Positions 1 to 5,749 of a DNA stretch of 5,749 nucleotides are shown one piece after another. The stretch is taken from the NCBI GenBank assembly GCA_035708085.1, contig DASSTE010000016.1, positions 1-5,749 of the forward strand, written 5' to 3'. The notes beneath the pieces were generated by a model that saw only the letters and a list, made by a program, of their open reading frames with translations, searched no databases and was not told the DNA's origin. Numbering within the stretch: the first letter of the stretch is position 1; every line of letters starts with the position of its first letter. Source of the stretch: DASSBR01 sp035708085 (GTDB lineage: Bacteria; Pseudomonadota; Gammaproteobacteria; Natronospirales; DASSBR01). Position numbers and translations under genes: made by a program.

Positions 1-854
1 ACGTGCCGGCCAGTGTGCGTGACGGCCTCGCATCTGCCGCCCGACGCGTGACCGAAGCCGACCTTCGCACCGCCTTGCCGCCACGCGCGCGGGATGCGCA
101 CAAAGGCAAATTCGGCCACGTGCTGATCGCGGGCGGTGACCTCGGTATGCCGGGCGCCGTACGCATGGCGGCGGAAGCGGCGCTGCGCAGCGGCGCGGGC
201 CTCGTCAGTGTTTATACGCGACCGGCGCATGTTGCGGCCGTGGTCGGCACGCGGCCCGAGCTGATGTGCCACGGCAGCGATGATGCTACCGGCGTGGCTG
301 AATTGATCGACAAGGCGACAGTCGTCGCGGTGGGGCCAGGCCTCGGGCAAGGAGCGTTCGGCCGGGCATTGCTGGCGCGGGCGATGGCCTCGGACAAGCC
401 GCTGGTAGTCGACGCGGATGGCCTCAATCTGCTCGCCGCGCAGCCGACCGCACGGGGCAACTGGATACTGACGCCGCACCCGGGCGAAGCGGGGCGGCTG
501 CTCGGCAGTTCCGCCGACGACGTGCAGGCGGATCGCTTCGGCGCCGCGTCCGAACTGGCGGATCGCTACAACGCCGTCGTTGTCCTCAAAGGTGCCGGCA
601 CGATCGTCGCCGCGTCAGACAGAACGCCGGCGCTGATCGACCGCGGCAATCCGGGCATGGCCGCGGGCGGCATGGGCGATATCCTGACCGGCATTATCGC
701 TGCCGTTCTGGCGCAAACCGGATCGCCTTTCGATGCCGCGCGCGTCGGTGCGTTTGCGCATGCCGTCGCCGGCGATCGTGCGGCGGCGGACGGTGAACGC
801 GGCCTGGCCGCACTAGACCTGGTAAGCGAACTGCGATCGGTGCTCAACGCATGA
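1..854 (+). CDS. nnrD: ADP-dependent (S)-NAD(P)H-hydrate dehydratase, C-terminal part of a probable bifunctional NnrE/NnrD repair enzyme (5' partial)
   Basis: This enzyme dehydrates S-NAD(P)HX, a damaged hydrated cofactor, back to NAD(P)H using ADP. The reading frame is open to the left edge. Counting from the GTG at base 3 as residue 1, the visible 283 residues carry the ribokinase-like dehydratase fold: KGKFGHV (34-40), GPGLG (111-115), DADGLN (137-142), TPHPGE (157-162), KGAGT (196-200) and the nucleotide/catalytic stretch NPGMAAGGMGDILTG (216-230), with the expected catalytic Asp at 226. The leading segment, (V)PASVRDG followed by RRVTEADL, resembles the linker that joins the NnrE epimerase domain to NnrD in the fused YjeF-type protein. 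The GTG is therefore probably an internal Val codon, and about 200 epimerase residues likely lie to the left (inference). A stand-alone NnrD starting at the GTG is the alternative; only two bases upstream are visible, so no ribosome binding site can be judged. The stop overlaps the tsaE start by four bases (ATGA), so the two are probably translationally coupled. Confidence 0.93.
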   Translation, partial: VPASVRDGLASAARRVTEADLRTALPPRARDAHKGKFGHVLIAGGDLGMPGAVRMAAEAALRSGAGLVSVYTRPAHVAAVVGTRPELMCHGSDDATGVAELIDKATVVAVGPGLGQGAFGRALLARAMASDKPLVVDADGLNLLAAQPTARGNWILTPHPGEAGRLLGSSADDVQADRFGAASELADRYNAVVVLKGAGTIVAASDRTPALIDRGNPGMAAGGMGDILTGIIAAVLAQTGSPFDAARVGAFAHAVAGDRAAADGERGLAALDLVSELRSVLNA

Positions 855-1336
855 AGCTGACCGTTCCGGATGAATCGGACATGATCACGCTTGGCGGCCG
901 GCTGGCGGCGGCGCTGCCCGATTCCGGCCTCGTCATCACGTTGCGCGGGGACCTCGGCGCGGGCAAAACCACGCTGGTCCGCGCGATGCTGCGCACGCTC
1001 GGCGTCACCGGCCACGTCCGCAGCCCGACCTATACGCTGGTCGAGCCCTACGACATCGGCGGCCGGCGCGCCTTTCATCTCGACCTGTACCGCGTGGCCG
1101 ACCCCGAGGAGCTGGAATTCCTCGGCGTGCGCGACCTCGACCCCGTCAACGATCTGATCTTTATCGAATGGCCGGAGAGGGGCGGGCAGTTATTGCCGGC
1201 GGCCGACCTGGCCGTCGAGATTGCCGTTGCGGAGCCGCGGGGGCGGGAAGTAAAACTGCTTCCGGTGGCCCCGCGTGGCCTGTCTGCGGTCGGCGGAATG
1301 CGTGACATTGGGGCTGATTCTTTGCGCGGAGGTTGA
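851..1336 (+). CDS. tsaE: tRNA threonylcarbamoyladenosine biosynthesis ATPase TsaE (YjeE family)
   Basis: TsaE is the cytoplasmic P-loop ATPase that works with TsaB and TsaD to place the threonylcarbamoyl group on A37 of ANN-decoding tRNAs (t6A); this role is family knowledge. In the sequence, the Walker A motif GDLGAGKTT is at residues 33-41, the family block SPTYTLVEPY at 58-67, HLDLYR at 76-81 and IEWPER at 105-110, with the conserved Glu at 106. These are in the family's usual order. At 161 residues it is slightly longer than E. coli TsaE (153). The tail after about residue 140 is Gly/Arg-rich, matches nothing I recognise, and is probably a variable end. The ATG start overlaps the upstream stop and has no clear Shine-Dalgarno sequence, consistent with coupling to nnrD. 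The nnrE/nnrD-tsaE-amidase order is the same as in E. coli and supports the call. Confidence 0.96.
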   Translation: MKLTVPDESDMITLGGRLAAALPDSGLVITLRGDLGAGKTTLVRAMLRTLGVTGHVRSPTYTLVEPYDIGGRRAFHLDLYRVADPEELEFLGVRDLDPVNDLIFIEWPERGGQLLPAADLAVEIAVAEPRGREVKLLPVAPRGLSAVGGMRDIGADSLRGG

Positions 1337-1372
1337 GCTTTCTCTTCTATCTTGTTAAATTCAATCGAAATT

Positions 1373-1399
1373 TAGTGGAAATTTCTGAAATTTCCGCTA
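1373..1399. repeat. 27-bp near-perfect palindrome built on GAAATTTC repeats, possible operator
   Basis: Bases 1377-1395 read GGAAATTTCTGAAATTTCC, an exact palindrome around the single central base 1386. The symmetry extends to 1373-1399, with 13-bp arms and one mismatch pair (T1376/G1396). The half-element GAAATTTC is itself palindromic and occurs at 1378-1385 and 1387-1394; a third, shorter copy, GAAATTT, lies at 1367-1373. The symmetry and its position against the TATCAT box fit a dimeric regulator site better than a terminator: there is no T-tract, and a one-base loop is impossible as a simple RNA hairpin. I do not recognise the regulator. Confidence 0.5.
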
Positions 1400-1422
1400 T
1401 CATTTGGGTTGTAGAAGCAAGG

Positions 1423-1447
1423 CCAGCCCCGGAAAACCGGGGATTGG
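1423..1447 (+). other. GC-rich hairpin in the amidase gene leader
   Basis: CCCCGG (1427-1432) pairs perfectly with CCGGGG (1437-1442) around an AAAA loop. Past a small internal loop, CCA (1423-1425) can pair with TGG (1445-1447). It ends a few bases before the Shine-Dalgarno-like GGGGAG at 1452-1457 and has no following T-tract, so it is not an intrinsic terminator. The C-run could alternatively pair with GGGG at 1446-1449 or 1452-1455, which would occlude the ribosome binding site. A regulatory role is inference. Confidence 0.4.
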
Positions 1448-1459
1448 GGTCGGGGAGCA

Positions 1460-2755
1460 ATGAAAAAACTCATCCTGCTGCTGTGCTGGCTGCCTGTGGC
1501 TGCGTTCGCCGGAACGGCACATATCGAGTCGATCGACGTGGGAGCGCACCAGGACTACACGCGCGTGACATTCGACCTGTCCGGACCGGTCGATCACAAG
1601 ATTTTCACCCTCAAGAATCCGAATCGCGTGGTGCTCGATGTGGACCACGCACAACTGAATGCGAAGCTGCCGGCGGGCGCCGGCGTTATTGCCGATCTCC
1701 GCAGCGGTCGCCACGGCCATGGCGTGCGTATCGTATTCGACCTGACCGCGCGCGGCGTCCCGCGCAGTTTTTTTCTGCCGGCACATGGCAGCCAGGCGGC
1801 GCGCCTCGTAGTCGATGTGTACGGCAAGCAGCCGGTCACGCCGACGCCGGTTGCCATATCGATGCCCAGCCAGACGGCGCAGCCGCGTGACATCGTGATC
1901 GCGGTCGATGCCGGTCATGGCGGCTTCGATCCAGGCGCCCACGGTCCCGACGGGCTGCTTGAAAAGGATGTGACGCTGGCGATTTCAAAGAAGCTGGCGG
2001 CGCTGATAAACGCCGTTCCCGGTATGCATGCGATCCTGACCCGCAAGGATGACCGCTACCTGAAATTACGCCAGCGCACCGAGATCGCGCGCAAAGCGCA
2101 CGCGGATCTTTTCGTCTCGATTCATTGCAACGCGTCGCGTGACAACGACGCGTACGGCGGCGCGGTGTTCGCGTTGTCGCAGCATGGCGCGACCAGCGAA
2201 GCGGCACGCTGGCTGGCCAATCGCGAAAACGACGCCGACAAGCTCGGCGGCGTGTCGTTGAGCAACAAGCCGCCGATGCTGGCGTCCGTCCTGCTTGACC
2301 TGTCGCAGACCGCCACGATCAGCGCCAGCCTCAAGGTGGCGCGCGACGTGCTCAAGCAGATGGGCCAACTCGAACCGTTGCATCGCAGCAAGGTTGAGCA
2401 GGCCGCATTCGTGGTGCTGAAGTCGCCGGATATTCCGTCGATCCTGGTCGAGACGGCCTTCATCAGCAATCCGCACCAGGAACACCTGCTTGCCAGCTCC
2501 CGTTACCAGGAGAAGATGGCGACGGCGGTGCTGAACGGCGTCATGTCGTATTTCGAAAATCAGCCGCCGCCCGGGACTTTGCTGGCCGAGCATCATGGTC
2601 AATTTCCCAGCCACCGCTACGTGATCAACCGCGGCGATACCTTGTCGGGCATCGCCGACCGGTTCGATGTCAGCCTGCAGGCGCTGCAAGCCGTCAACGG
2701 CCTGAGCAACAGCACCATTCAGGCCGGTGACGTCCTGACAATTCCGACCGGCTGA
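1460..2755 (+). CDS. amiB: Periplasmic N-acetylmuramoyl-L-alanine amidase (AMIN - Amidase_3 - LysM), AmiB-like
   Basis: This is a secreted zinc amidase that cuts the bond between N-acetylmuramic acid and L-alanine in peptidoglycan, needed for daughter-cell separation. Residues 1-17 form a Sec signal peptide (MKK, hydrophobic core, AFA cleavage site). An AMIN domain follows at about 20-122, then a short Pro/Thr linker. The Amidase_3 domain spans about 144-366, with zinc ligands His153 (DAGHGG), Glu168 (LLEKD) and His222 (SIHCN), and catalytic Glu331 (VETAF). The insertion at about 255-305, including SVLLDLSQT, matches the autoinhibitory helix region relieved by LytM-family activators such as EnvC/NlpD in this family. 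A single LysM module is at about 386-429 (YVINRGDTLSGIA to AGDVLTIP). Length 431 and the LysM resemble E. coli AmiB (445). ATG 1460 is the only usable start, because the frame has a stop at 1412-1414 and no ATG, GTG or TTG between. Its GGGGAG sits unusually close, 2 nt before the ATG. AmiC is an alternative name in some lineages. Confidence 0.95.
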   Translation: MKKLILLLCWLPVAAFAGTAHIESIDVGAHQDYTRVTFDLSGPVDHKIFTLKNPNRVVLDVDHAQLNAKLPAGAGVIADLRSGRHGHGVRIVFDLTARGVPRSFFLPAHGSQAARLVVDVYGKQPVTPTPVAISMPSQTAQPRDIVIAVDAGHGGFDPGAHGPDGLLEKDVTLAISKKLAALINAVPGMHAILTRKDDRYLKLRQRTEIARKAHADLFVSIHCNASRDNDAYGGAVFALSQHGATSEAARWLANRENDADKLGGVSLSNKPPMLASVLLDLSQTATISASLKVARDVLKQMGQLEPLHRSKVEQAAFVVLKSPDIPSILVETAFISNPHQEHLLASSRYQEKMATAVLNGVMSYFENQPPPGTLLAEHHGQFPSHRYVINRGDTLSGIADRFDVSLQALQAVNGLSNSTIQAGDVLTIPTG

Positions 2756-2871
2756 TCAACTGCAATACAGCCGTCGGGATTACCGCGACGTCGCGCTCCT
2801 CCGCTTGTAACTTCATCCGCAGCGAGTAGTATAGAAGCGGAAAATAAATTGCGGAAAGGAGTCTGCGCGCC
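2756..2871 (+). promoter_or_regulatory. Candidate nuo operon promoter and nuoA ribosome binding site
   Basis: This 116-bp gap lies between the amidase stop and nuoA. It contains TTGTAA (2805-2810) as -35 and TAGTAT (2827-2832) as -10, 16 bp apart and 4 of 6 each; TATAGA at 2830-2835 is an overlapping alternative with a 19-bp spacer. A strong Shine-Dalgarno sequence, AAGGAG (2856-2861), lies 10 nt before the nuoA ATG and supports that start. GCGGAAA occurs twice (2837-2843 and 2851-2857), meaning unclear. A weak hairpin at 2772-2790 (CGTCGGG against CCGCGACG) has no T-tract, so no convincing terminator follows the amidase gene. The change of function from cell wall to respiration supports an operon boundary here. 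Confidence 0.5.
2784..2795. repeat. 12-bp perfect palindrome upstream of the nuoA -35 box
   Basis: CGCGACGTCGCG is an exact palindrome ending 9 bp before the candidate -35 box. Its place would suit an activator or repressor site, but GC-rich palindromes of this size also arise by chance in this base composition. I do not recognise the site. Confidence 0.3.
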
Positions 2872-3336
2872 ATGAACGGCGTTTCGCCGTCGACCGATGT
2901 TTTCTGGCCATTGGCCGTCCTGTTCGGGGCGGCGGTGCTGCTGGTTGCGCTCGTCGTCCTGCTGTCGTGGCTGATCGGACCGCAGCACAACGACCAGGCG
3001 ACCCAGACGCCGTTCGAATCCGGCGTCAAATCGTACGGCGACGCCCGTTATCGGTTTCCCGTCAAGTTCTATATGATCGCGATGTTTTTCGTGATCTTCG
3101 ACCTCGAATCGGTGTTCCTGTACGCCGGCGCGATTGCGCTGCGCCGCGTGGGCTGGAGCAGTTATTACGAGATGGTCGTGTTCATCGGCATCCTGGCCGC
3201 GGCCCTGGCTTACCTGTGGAAGTCGGGCGCGCTTGAGTTCGCCACCTATCGCTGGCGGCAGCCATTCGGACAGCGCGGCATCTGGGACGAACGCCGTGGT
3301 TTTCACCACCACGAGCATCATAGGGCTTCGCGCTGA
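2872..3336 (+). CDS. nuoA: NADH-quinone oxidoreductase subunit A
   Basis: NuoA is a small inner-membrane subunit of respiratory complex I (the bacterial counterpart of ND3) at the junction of the peripheral and membrane arms, where its first loop closes over the quinone channel. Three membrane segments are visible at about residues 12-35, 64-90 and 100-116. The loop carries the family signature PFESGVKSYGDARYRF (47-62), and helix 2 carries KFYMIAMFFVIFDLESVFLY (65-84), including the conserved acidic residues Asp77 and Glu79, which correspond by motif to Asp79 and Glu81 of E. coli NuoA. At 154 residues it is close to the E. coli length (147), longer than the roughly 120 of many NuoA proteins. 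The extra part is a polar cytoplasmic tail ending in a His-rich HHHEHH (145-150). It is the first gene of the nuo operon; its stop overlaps the nuoB start by one base (TGATG). Confidence 0.97.
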   Translation: MNGVSPSTDVFWPLAVLFGAAVLLVALVVLLSWLIGPQHNDQATQTPFESGVKSYGDARYRFPVKFYMIAMFFVIFDLESVFLYAGAIALRRVGWSSYYEMVVFIGILAAALAYLWKSGALEFATYRWRQPFGQRGIWDERRGFHHHEHHRASR

Positions 3337-4001
3337 TGGAGTGGTCGCTGAGTAAAGTGAACAAGCGACCGGCGGATGACGAGCGCTTCAGCGACGCGGT
3401 CCGCCGCAACCTGGTCATGGCAAAGCTGGAGGATCTCGTCTCGTGGGGCCGAAAAAATTCGCTATGGCCGTTCAACTTCGGGTTGTCGTGCTGCTACGTC
3501 GAAATGACGACGGCATTCACCAGCCCCTACGACATCGCGCGTTTCGGCGCCGAGGTGCTGCGCGGCTCGCCGCGCCAGGCTGATGTTATCGTCATTTCCG
3601 GCACGGTGTTTCGCAAGATGGCACCGGTGATCAGGCGGCTCTACGACCAGATGATGGAACCGCGCTACGTGATCTCGATGGGCTCGTGCGCCAACTCCGG
3701 CGGCATGTACGACATTTACAGCGTCGTGCAGGGCGTCGACACATTCATGCCGGTGGACGTGTACGTGCCGGGGTGCCCGCCGCGGCCCGACGCGTTTCTT
3801 GAAGGGCTGATCATGCTGCAGGAAGCGATCGGCACCGAGCGCCGGCCGCTGTCGTGGACTATCGGCACGGCCGGCGTCGAGCGCCCGCCGGCGCCGAGCA
3901 TGCGCGACAAGAAACGCGACGAGCGCATGCGTACGCGCGAATTGCGCGACCCGAACAAGCTGGAGGGCTACCTGGACCACAGGCTGGGCAAGCGCGGATA
4001 G
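3336..4001 (+). CDS. nuoB: NADH-quinone oxidoreductase subunit B, cluster N2 subunit
   Basis: NuoB (PSST homologue) binds the [4Fe-4S] cluster N2, the last electron carrier of complex I before quinone, in the peripheral arm next to NuoCD. All four ligands are present: the adjacent Cys52 and Cys53 (NFGLSCCYVEM), Cys118 (SMGSCANSGGMYDIYSVVQG) and Cys147 (VPGCPPRP). Other family blocks include VSWGRKNSLWPFNFG (35-49) and RFGAEVLRGSPRQAD (69-83). At 221 residues it matches the E. coli length (220), and the charged C-terminal extension after ERRPLSW (Arg/Lys/Asp/Glu-rich, about residues 175-221) is also of the E. coli type rather than the shorter form of about 160 residues. The ATG at 3336 shares its A with the nuoA stop; only a weak AGGG (3322-3325) precedes it, so translational coupling to nuoA is likely. 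A gap of three bases separates it from nuoCD. Confidence 0.98.
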   Translation: MEWSLSKVNKRPADDERFSDAVRRNLVMAKLEDLVSWGRKNSLWPFNFGLSCCYVEMTTAFTSPYDIARFGAEVLRGSPRQADVIVISGTVFRKMAPVIRRLYDQMMEPRYVISMGSCANSGGMYDIYSVVQGVDTFMPVDVYVPGCPPRPDAFLEGLIMLQEAIGTERRPLSWTIGTAGVERPPAPSMRDKKRDERMRTRELRDPNKLEGYLDHRLGKRG

Positions 4002-4004
4002 GCA

Positions 4005-5749
4005 ATGCTGGACCGCACCCCGACAACAAGGATGTTGTTCGACCATTTCGGCGAAGCGGCCTTCGTCGAACAGTCGACCGCCGACCAAATCCCGACGCTG
4101 TGGATCGGCCGTGGCGATACCCACCGAATTCTGCGTTACCTGAAGTACGAGATCACCCAGCCGTACAAATGCCTTTATGATCTGACGGCGATCGACGAGC
4201 GCATTCGCAAGCATCGTCGCGGTCAGCCGGACAGCGATTTCACCGTCGTCTATCACCTCCTGTCCTATGAGCGTAATGCGGACATTCGGCTCAAGGTTGC
4301 GCTCGACAAGAGTGACCTCAAGCTGCCGTCGATCACCGACATCTGGCCGGGCGCGAACTGGTACGAGTGCGAAGTCTGGGACATGTTCGGCATCGTCTTC
4401 GACGGCCACCCGGCGCTGCGCCGGATTCTGCTGCCGCCGACGTGGGAGGGTCATCCGCTGCGCAAGGATCACCCGGCACGCGCGACCGAGATGGGCATTT
4501 TCAAGCTGCCTGACCAGCAGGAGGAGATCGAACAGGACGCGCTGGAATTCGATCCGTCGTGGTGGGGCATGCATCCCGGCGATGAAGATACCGATTTCAT
4601 GTTCCTCAACCTCGGCCCCAACCACCCAAGCGTGCACGGCGTGTTTCGCATCGTGTTGCAGCTCGACGGCGAGGAGGTCGTTGATTGCGTACCGGACATT
4701 GGCTATCACCATCGCGGCGCCGAGAAGATGGGCGAACGGCAATCGTGGCACACCTTCATTCCGTACACGGACCGGGTCGACTACCTGGGCGGAGTGATGA
4801 ACAACCTGCCGTACGTGCTGACGGTGGAGAAGCTTGCGGGCATCGAAGTGTCCGAACGCGTCGAGACAATTCGCGTGATGCTGGTCGAGTTCTTTCGCAT
4901 CATGTCGCACCTGCTGTTCCTCGGCACGATGGCGCAGGACCTCGGCCAGATGTCACCGGTGTTCTACATGTTCGCGGACCGCGAGCGTGCCTATGACGTG
5001 ACGGCCGGCATCATGGGCGAGAGGATGCACCCGAACTGGTTTCGGATCGGCGGACTGGTAGACGATCTGCCCGAGGGCTGGGAAGTGCTGGTGCGCGAGT
5101 TTTGCGATTACTTCCCGGTGCGGCTCGCGAAGTACGAAAAGATCATGCTGAACAATGGCCTGATTCGCGAGCGTACCGTAAACATCGCGCGATACACGCT
5201 CGACGAGGCGATCGACTGGGGCGTCACCGGCCCCGGCTTGCGCGCCTGCGGCCTGCACTGGGACTTTCGCAAGGACCGGCCGTATTCCGGCTACGAGCGC
5301 TTCGACTTCGACATCCCCACCGGCACCAACGGCGACTGCTACGACCGCATCATTGTGCGATTTGAGGAGATGCGCCAGAGCCTGCGCATCATAGAGCAGT
5401 GCCTGAACAACATGCCGCCGGGGCCGATCAAGGCGCATCACCCGCTGACCACGCCGCCGCCTAAGGAGCGCACGCTGCACGACATCGAAACGCTGATCAC
5501 CCACTTCCTGAACGTGAGCTGGGGCCCGGTCATTCCCCCCGGCGAGTGCAGTATCGGCATCGAGGCGACGAAGGGCAACAACAGCTATTACCTGATCAGC
5601 GACGGCAGCACGATGCCGTACCGCGTGCGCATTCGAACACCGTCGTTTCCACACCTGCAGATGATCCCGTTGATTGCGCGCGGGTTGATGGTGCAGGACT
5701 TGATCGCGCTGATCGGAAGTATTGATTTCGTCATGGCGGATGTGGACAG
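4005..5749 (+). CDS. nuoCD: NADH-quinone oxidoreductase subunit C/D, fused (3' partial, almost complete)
   Basis: This fusion joins NuoC (30 kDa homologue) and NuoD (49 kDa homologue) of complex I. It belongs to the peripheral arm and, with NuoB, forms the ubiquinone-reduction pocket. I translated the frame from ATG 4005; it stays open for 581 codons plus two bases to the right edge. The NuoC part is residues 1 to about 165: FDGHPALRRI (132-141), WYECEVWDMFGI (119-130) and GHPLRKDHPARA (149-160). A short linker leads into NuoD at about 195: FMFLNLGPNHPSVHG with His207 and His211, DIGYHHRGAEK (231-241), LPYVLTVEKL with Tyr270, then RPYSGYERFDF (425-435) and LTTPPPKERTL (481-491). The His and Tyr lie in the motifs known to hold the quinone headgroup. 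The last visible residues, GSIDFVMADVD, match the E. coli end GSIDFVMSDVDR, so only the final Arg and the stop seem to be missing (expected 582 residues). The start lies 3 bases after the nuoB stop with only a weak AGG close by, so coupled translation is likely. Confidence 0.97.
   Translation, partial: MLDRTPTTRMLFDHFGEAAFVEQSTADQIPTLWIGRGDTHRILRYLKYEITQPYKCLYDLTAIDERIRKHRRGQPDSDFTVVYHLLSYERNADIRLKVALDKSDLKLPSITDIWPGANWYECEVWDMFGIVFDGHPALRRILLPPTWEGHPLRKDHPARATEMGIFKLPDQQEEIEQDALEFDPSWWGMHPGDEDTDFMFLNLGPNHPSVHGVFRIVLQLDGEEVVDCVPDIGYHHRGAEKMGERQSWHTFIPYTDRVDYLGGVMNNLPYVLTVEKLAGIEVSERVETIRVMLVEFFRIMSHLLFLGTMAQDLGQMSPVFYMFADRERAYDVTAGIMGERMHPNWFRIGGLVDDLPEGWEVLVREFCDYFPVRLAKYEKIMLNNGLIRERTVNIARYTLDEAIDWGVTGPGLRACGLHWDFRKDRPYSGYERFDFDIPTGTNGDCYDRIIVRFEEMRQSLRIIEQCLNNMPPGPIKAHHPLTTPPPKERTLHDIETLITHFLNVSWGPVIPPGECSIGIEATKGNNSYYLISDGSTMPYRVRIRTPSFPHLQMIPLIARGLMVQDLIALIGSIDFVMADVD

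Larger units (their letters stand above)
1337..1459 (+). promoter_or_regulatory. AT-rich intergenic region with possible promoter(s) for the amidase gene
   Basis: This 123-bp gap separates tsaE from the amidase gene. Bases 1341-1410 have only 21 G or C out of 70 (30%), in sharp contrast to the flanking GC-rich genes, which suggests a promoter. The best -10 candidate is TATCAT at 1398-1403 (5 of 6 to TATAAT); it has no good -35 at 16-18 bp and abuts the palindrome. A second weak pair is TTGAGC (1333-1338) and TAAATT (1356-1361), 17 bp apart, 4 of 6 each. If the first is used, the leader is about 50 nt and contains the hairpin annotated below. I see no terminator with a T-tract after tsaE, so readthrough from upstream is also possible. 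Which promoter is used, if any, is inference. Confidence 0.4.

Noticed and set aside
1333..1890. + strand frame starting with TTG at the tsaE stop and running into the amidase gene
   Set aside because: It is out of frame with the amidase gene, covers its signal peptide and AMIN domain, and has an Arg-rich composition with no known motif. A frameshifted or overlapping real gene is not supported.
2066..2689. 207-codon - strand open frame opposite the amidase domain
   Set aside because: It is antisense to an intact amidase gene and has no domain, ribosome binding site or promoter of its own that I can see.
2772..2790. Hairpin after the amidase gene as an intrinsic terminator
   Set aside because: The stem is short with a bulge and is followed by TCGCGCTCCT, not a T-tract.
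4267..4797. 176-codon + strand frame inside nuoCD
   Set aside because: It is in another frame of a certain gene and its product is Arg/Ser/Thr-rich shadow sequence; the nuoCD frame is continuous through it.
3462..4910. 482-codon open frame on the - strand opposite nuoB and nuoCD
   Set aside because: It lies wholly opposite two certain genes with all catalytic motifs. Its translation is a His/Arg/Val-rich mixture with no recognisable domain, as expected for an antisense shadow in GC-rich DNA.
1..5749. Search for a defence system, mobile element, CRISPR array or other undescribed system
   Set aside because: All coding space is taken by recognised housekeeping and respiratory genes in standard order within each block. 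Both gaps are under 125 bp, with no terminal repeats, transposase, integrase or array.

Overview
The window is ordinary, GC-rich proteobacterial chromosome with every gene on the + strand. Two features point to the Gammaproteobacteria. The first is the block nnrE/nnrD - tsaE - periplasmic amidase, known from E. coli and Pseudomonas. The second is a complex I operon that opens nuoA - nuoB - nuoCD with fused C and D subunits of the E. coli/Pseudomonas type. I cannot name a genus. A lineage that acquired this operon type by transfer cannot be excluded.

Layout: bases 1-854 hold the C-terminal (dehydratase) part of an NAD(P)HX repair enzyme that is cut by the left edge. Bases 851-1336 hold tsaE, which overlaps it by ATGA. 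Bases 1337-1459 are a notably AT-rich gap with a 27-bp near-palindrome, a possible -10 box and a GC-rich leader hairpin. Bases 1460-2755 hold an AMIN-amidase-LysM cell-wall hydrolase (amiB-like). Bases 2756-2871 are a second gap with a candidate promoter and a strong Shine-Dalgarno sequence. Bases 2872-5749 hold nuoA, nuoB and nuoCD; the last is cut by the right edge, apparently only one residue and the stop before its natural end.

The first three genes are housekeeping functions: repair of hydrated NAD(P)H, the t6A37 tRNA modification, and splitting of septal peptidoglycan. The nuo genes begin the proton-pumping NADH:quinone oxidoreductase: NuoA is a membrane subunit by the quinone channel, NuoB carries cluster N2, and NuoCD supplies the rest of the quinone pocket and the connecting arm. 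The remaining nuo genes are expected to the right.

I found no mobile element, CRISPR array, RNA gene or sign of an undescribed system. The points worth a second look are the palindromic region before the amidase gene, its leader hairpin, the junction where nuoA sits where mutL would be expected, and small details of the NuoA tail and nuoA upstream region.
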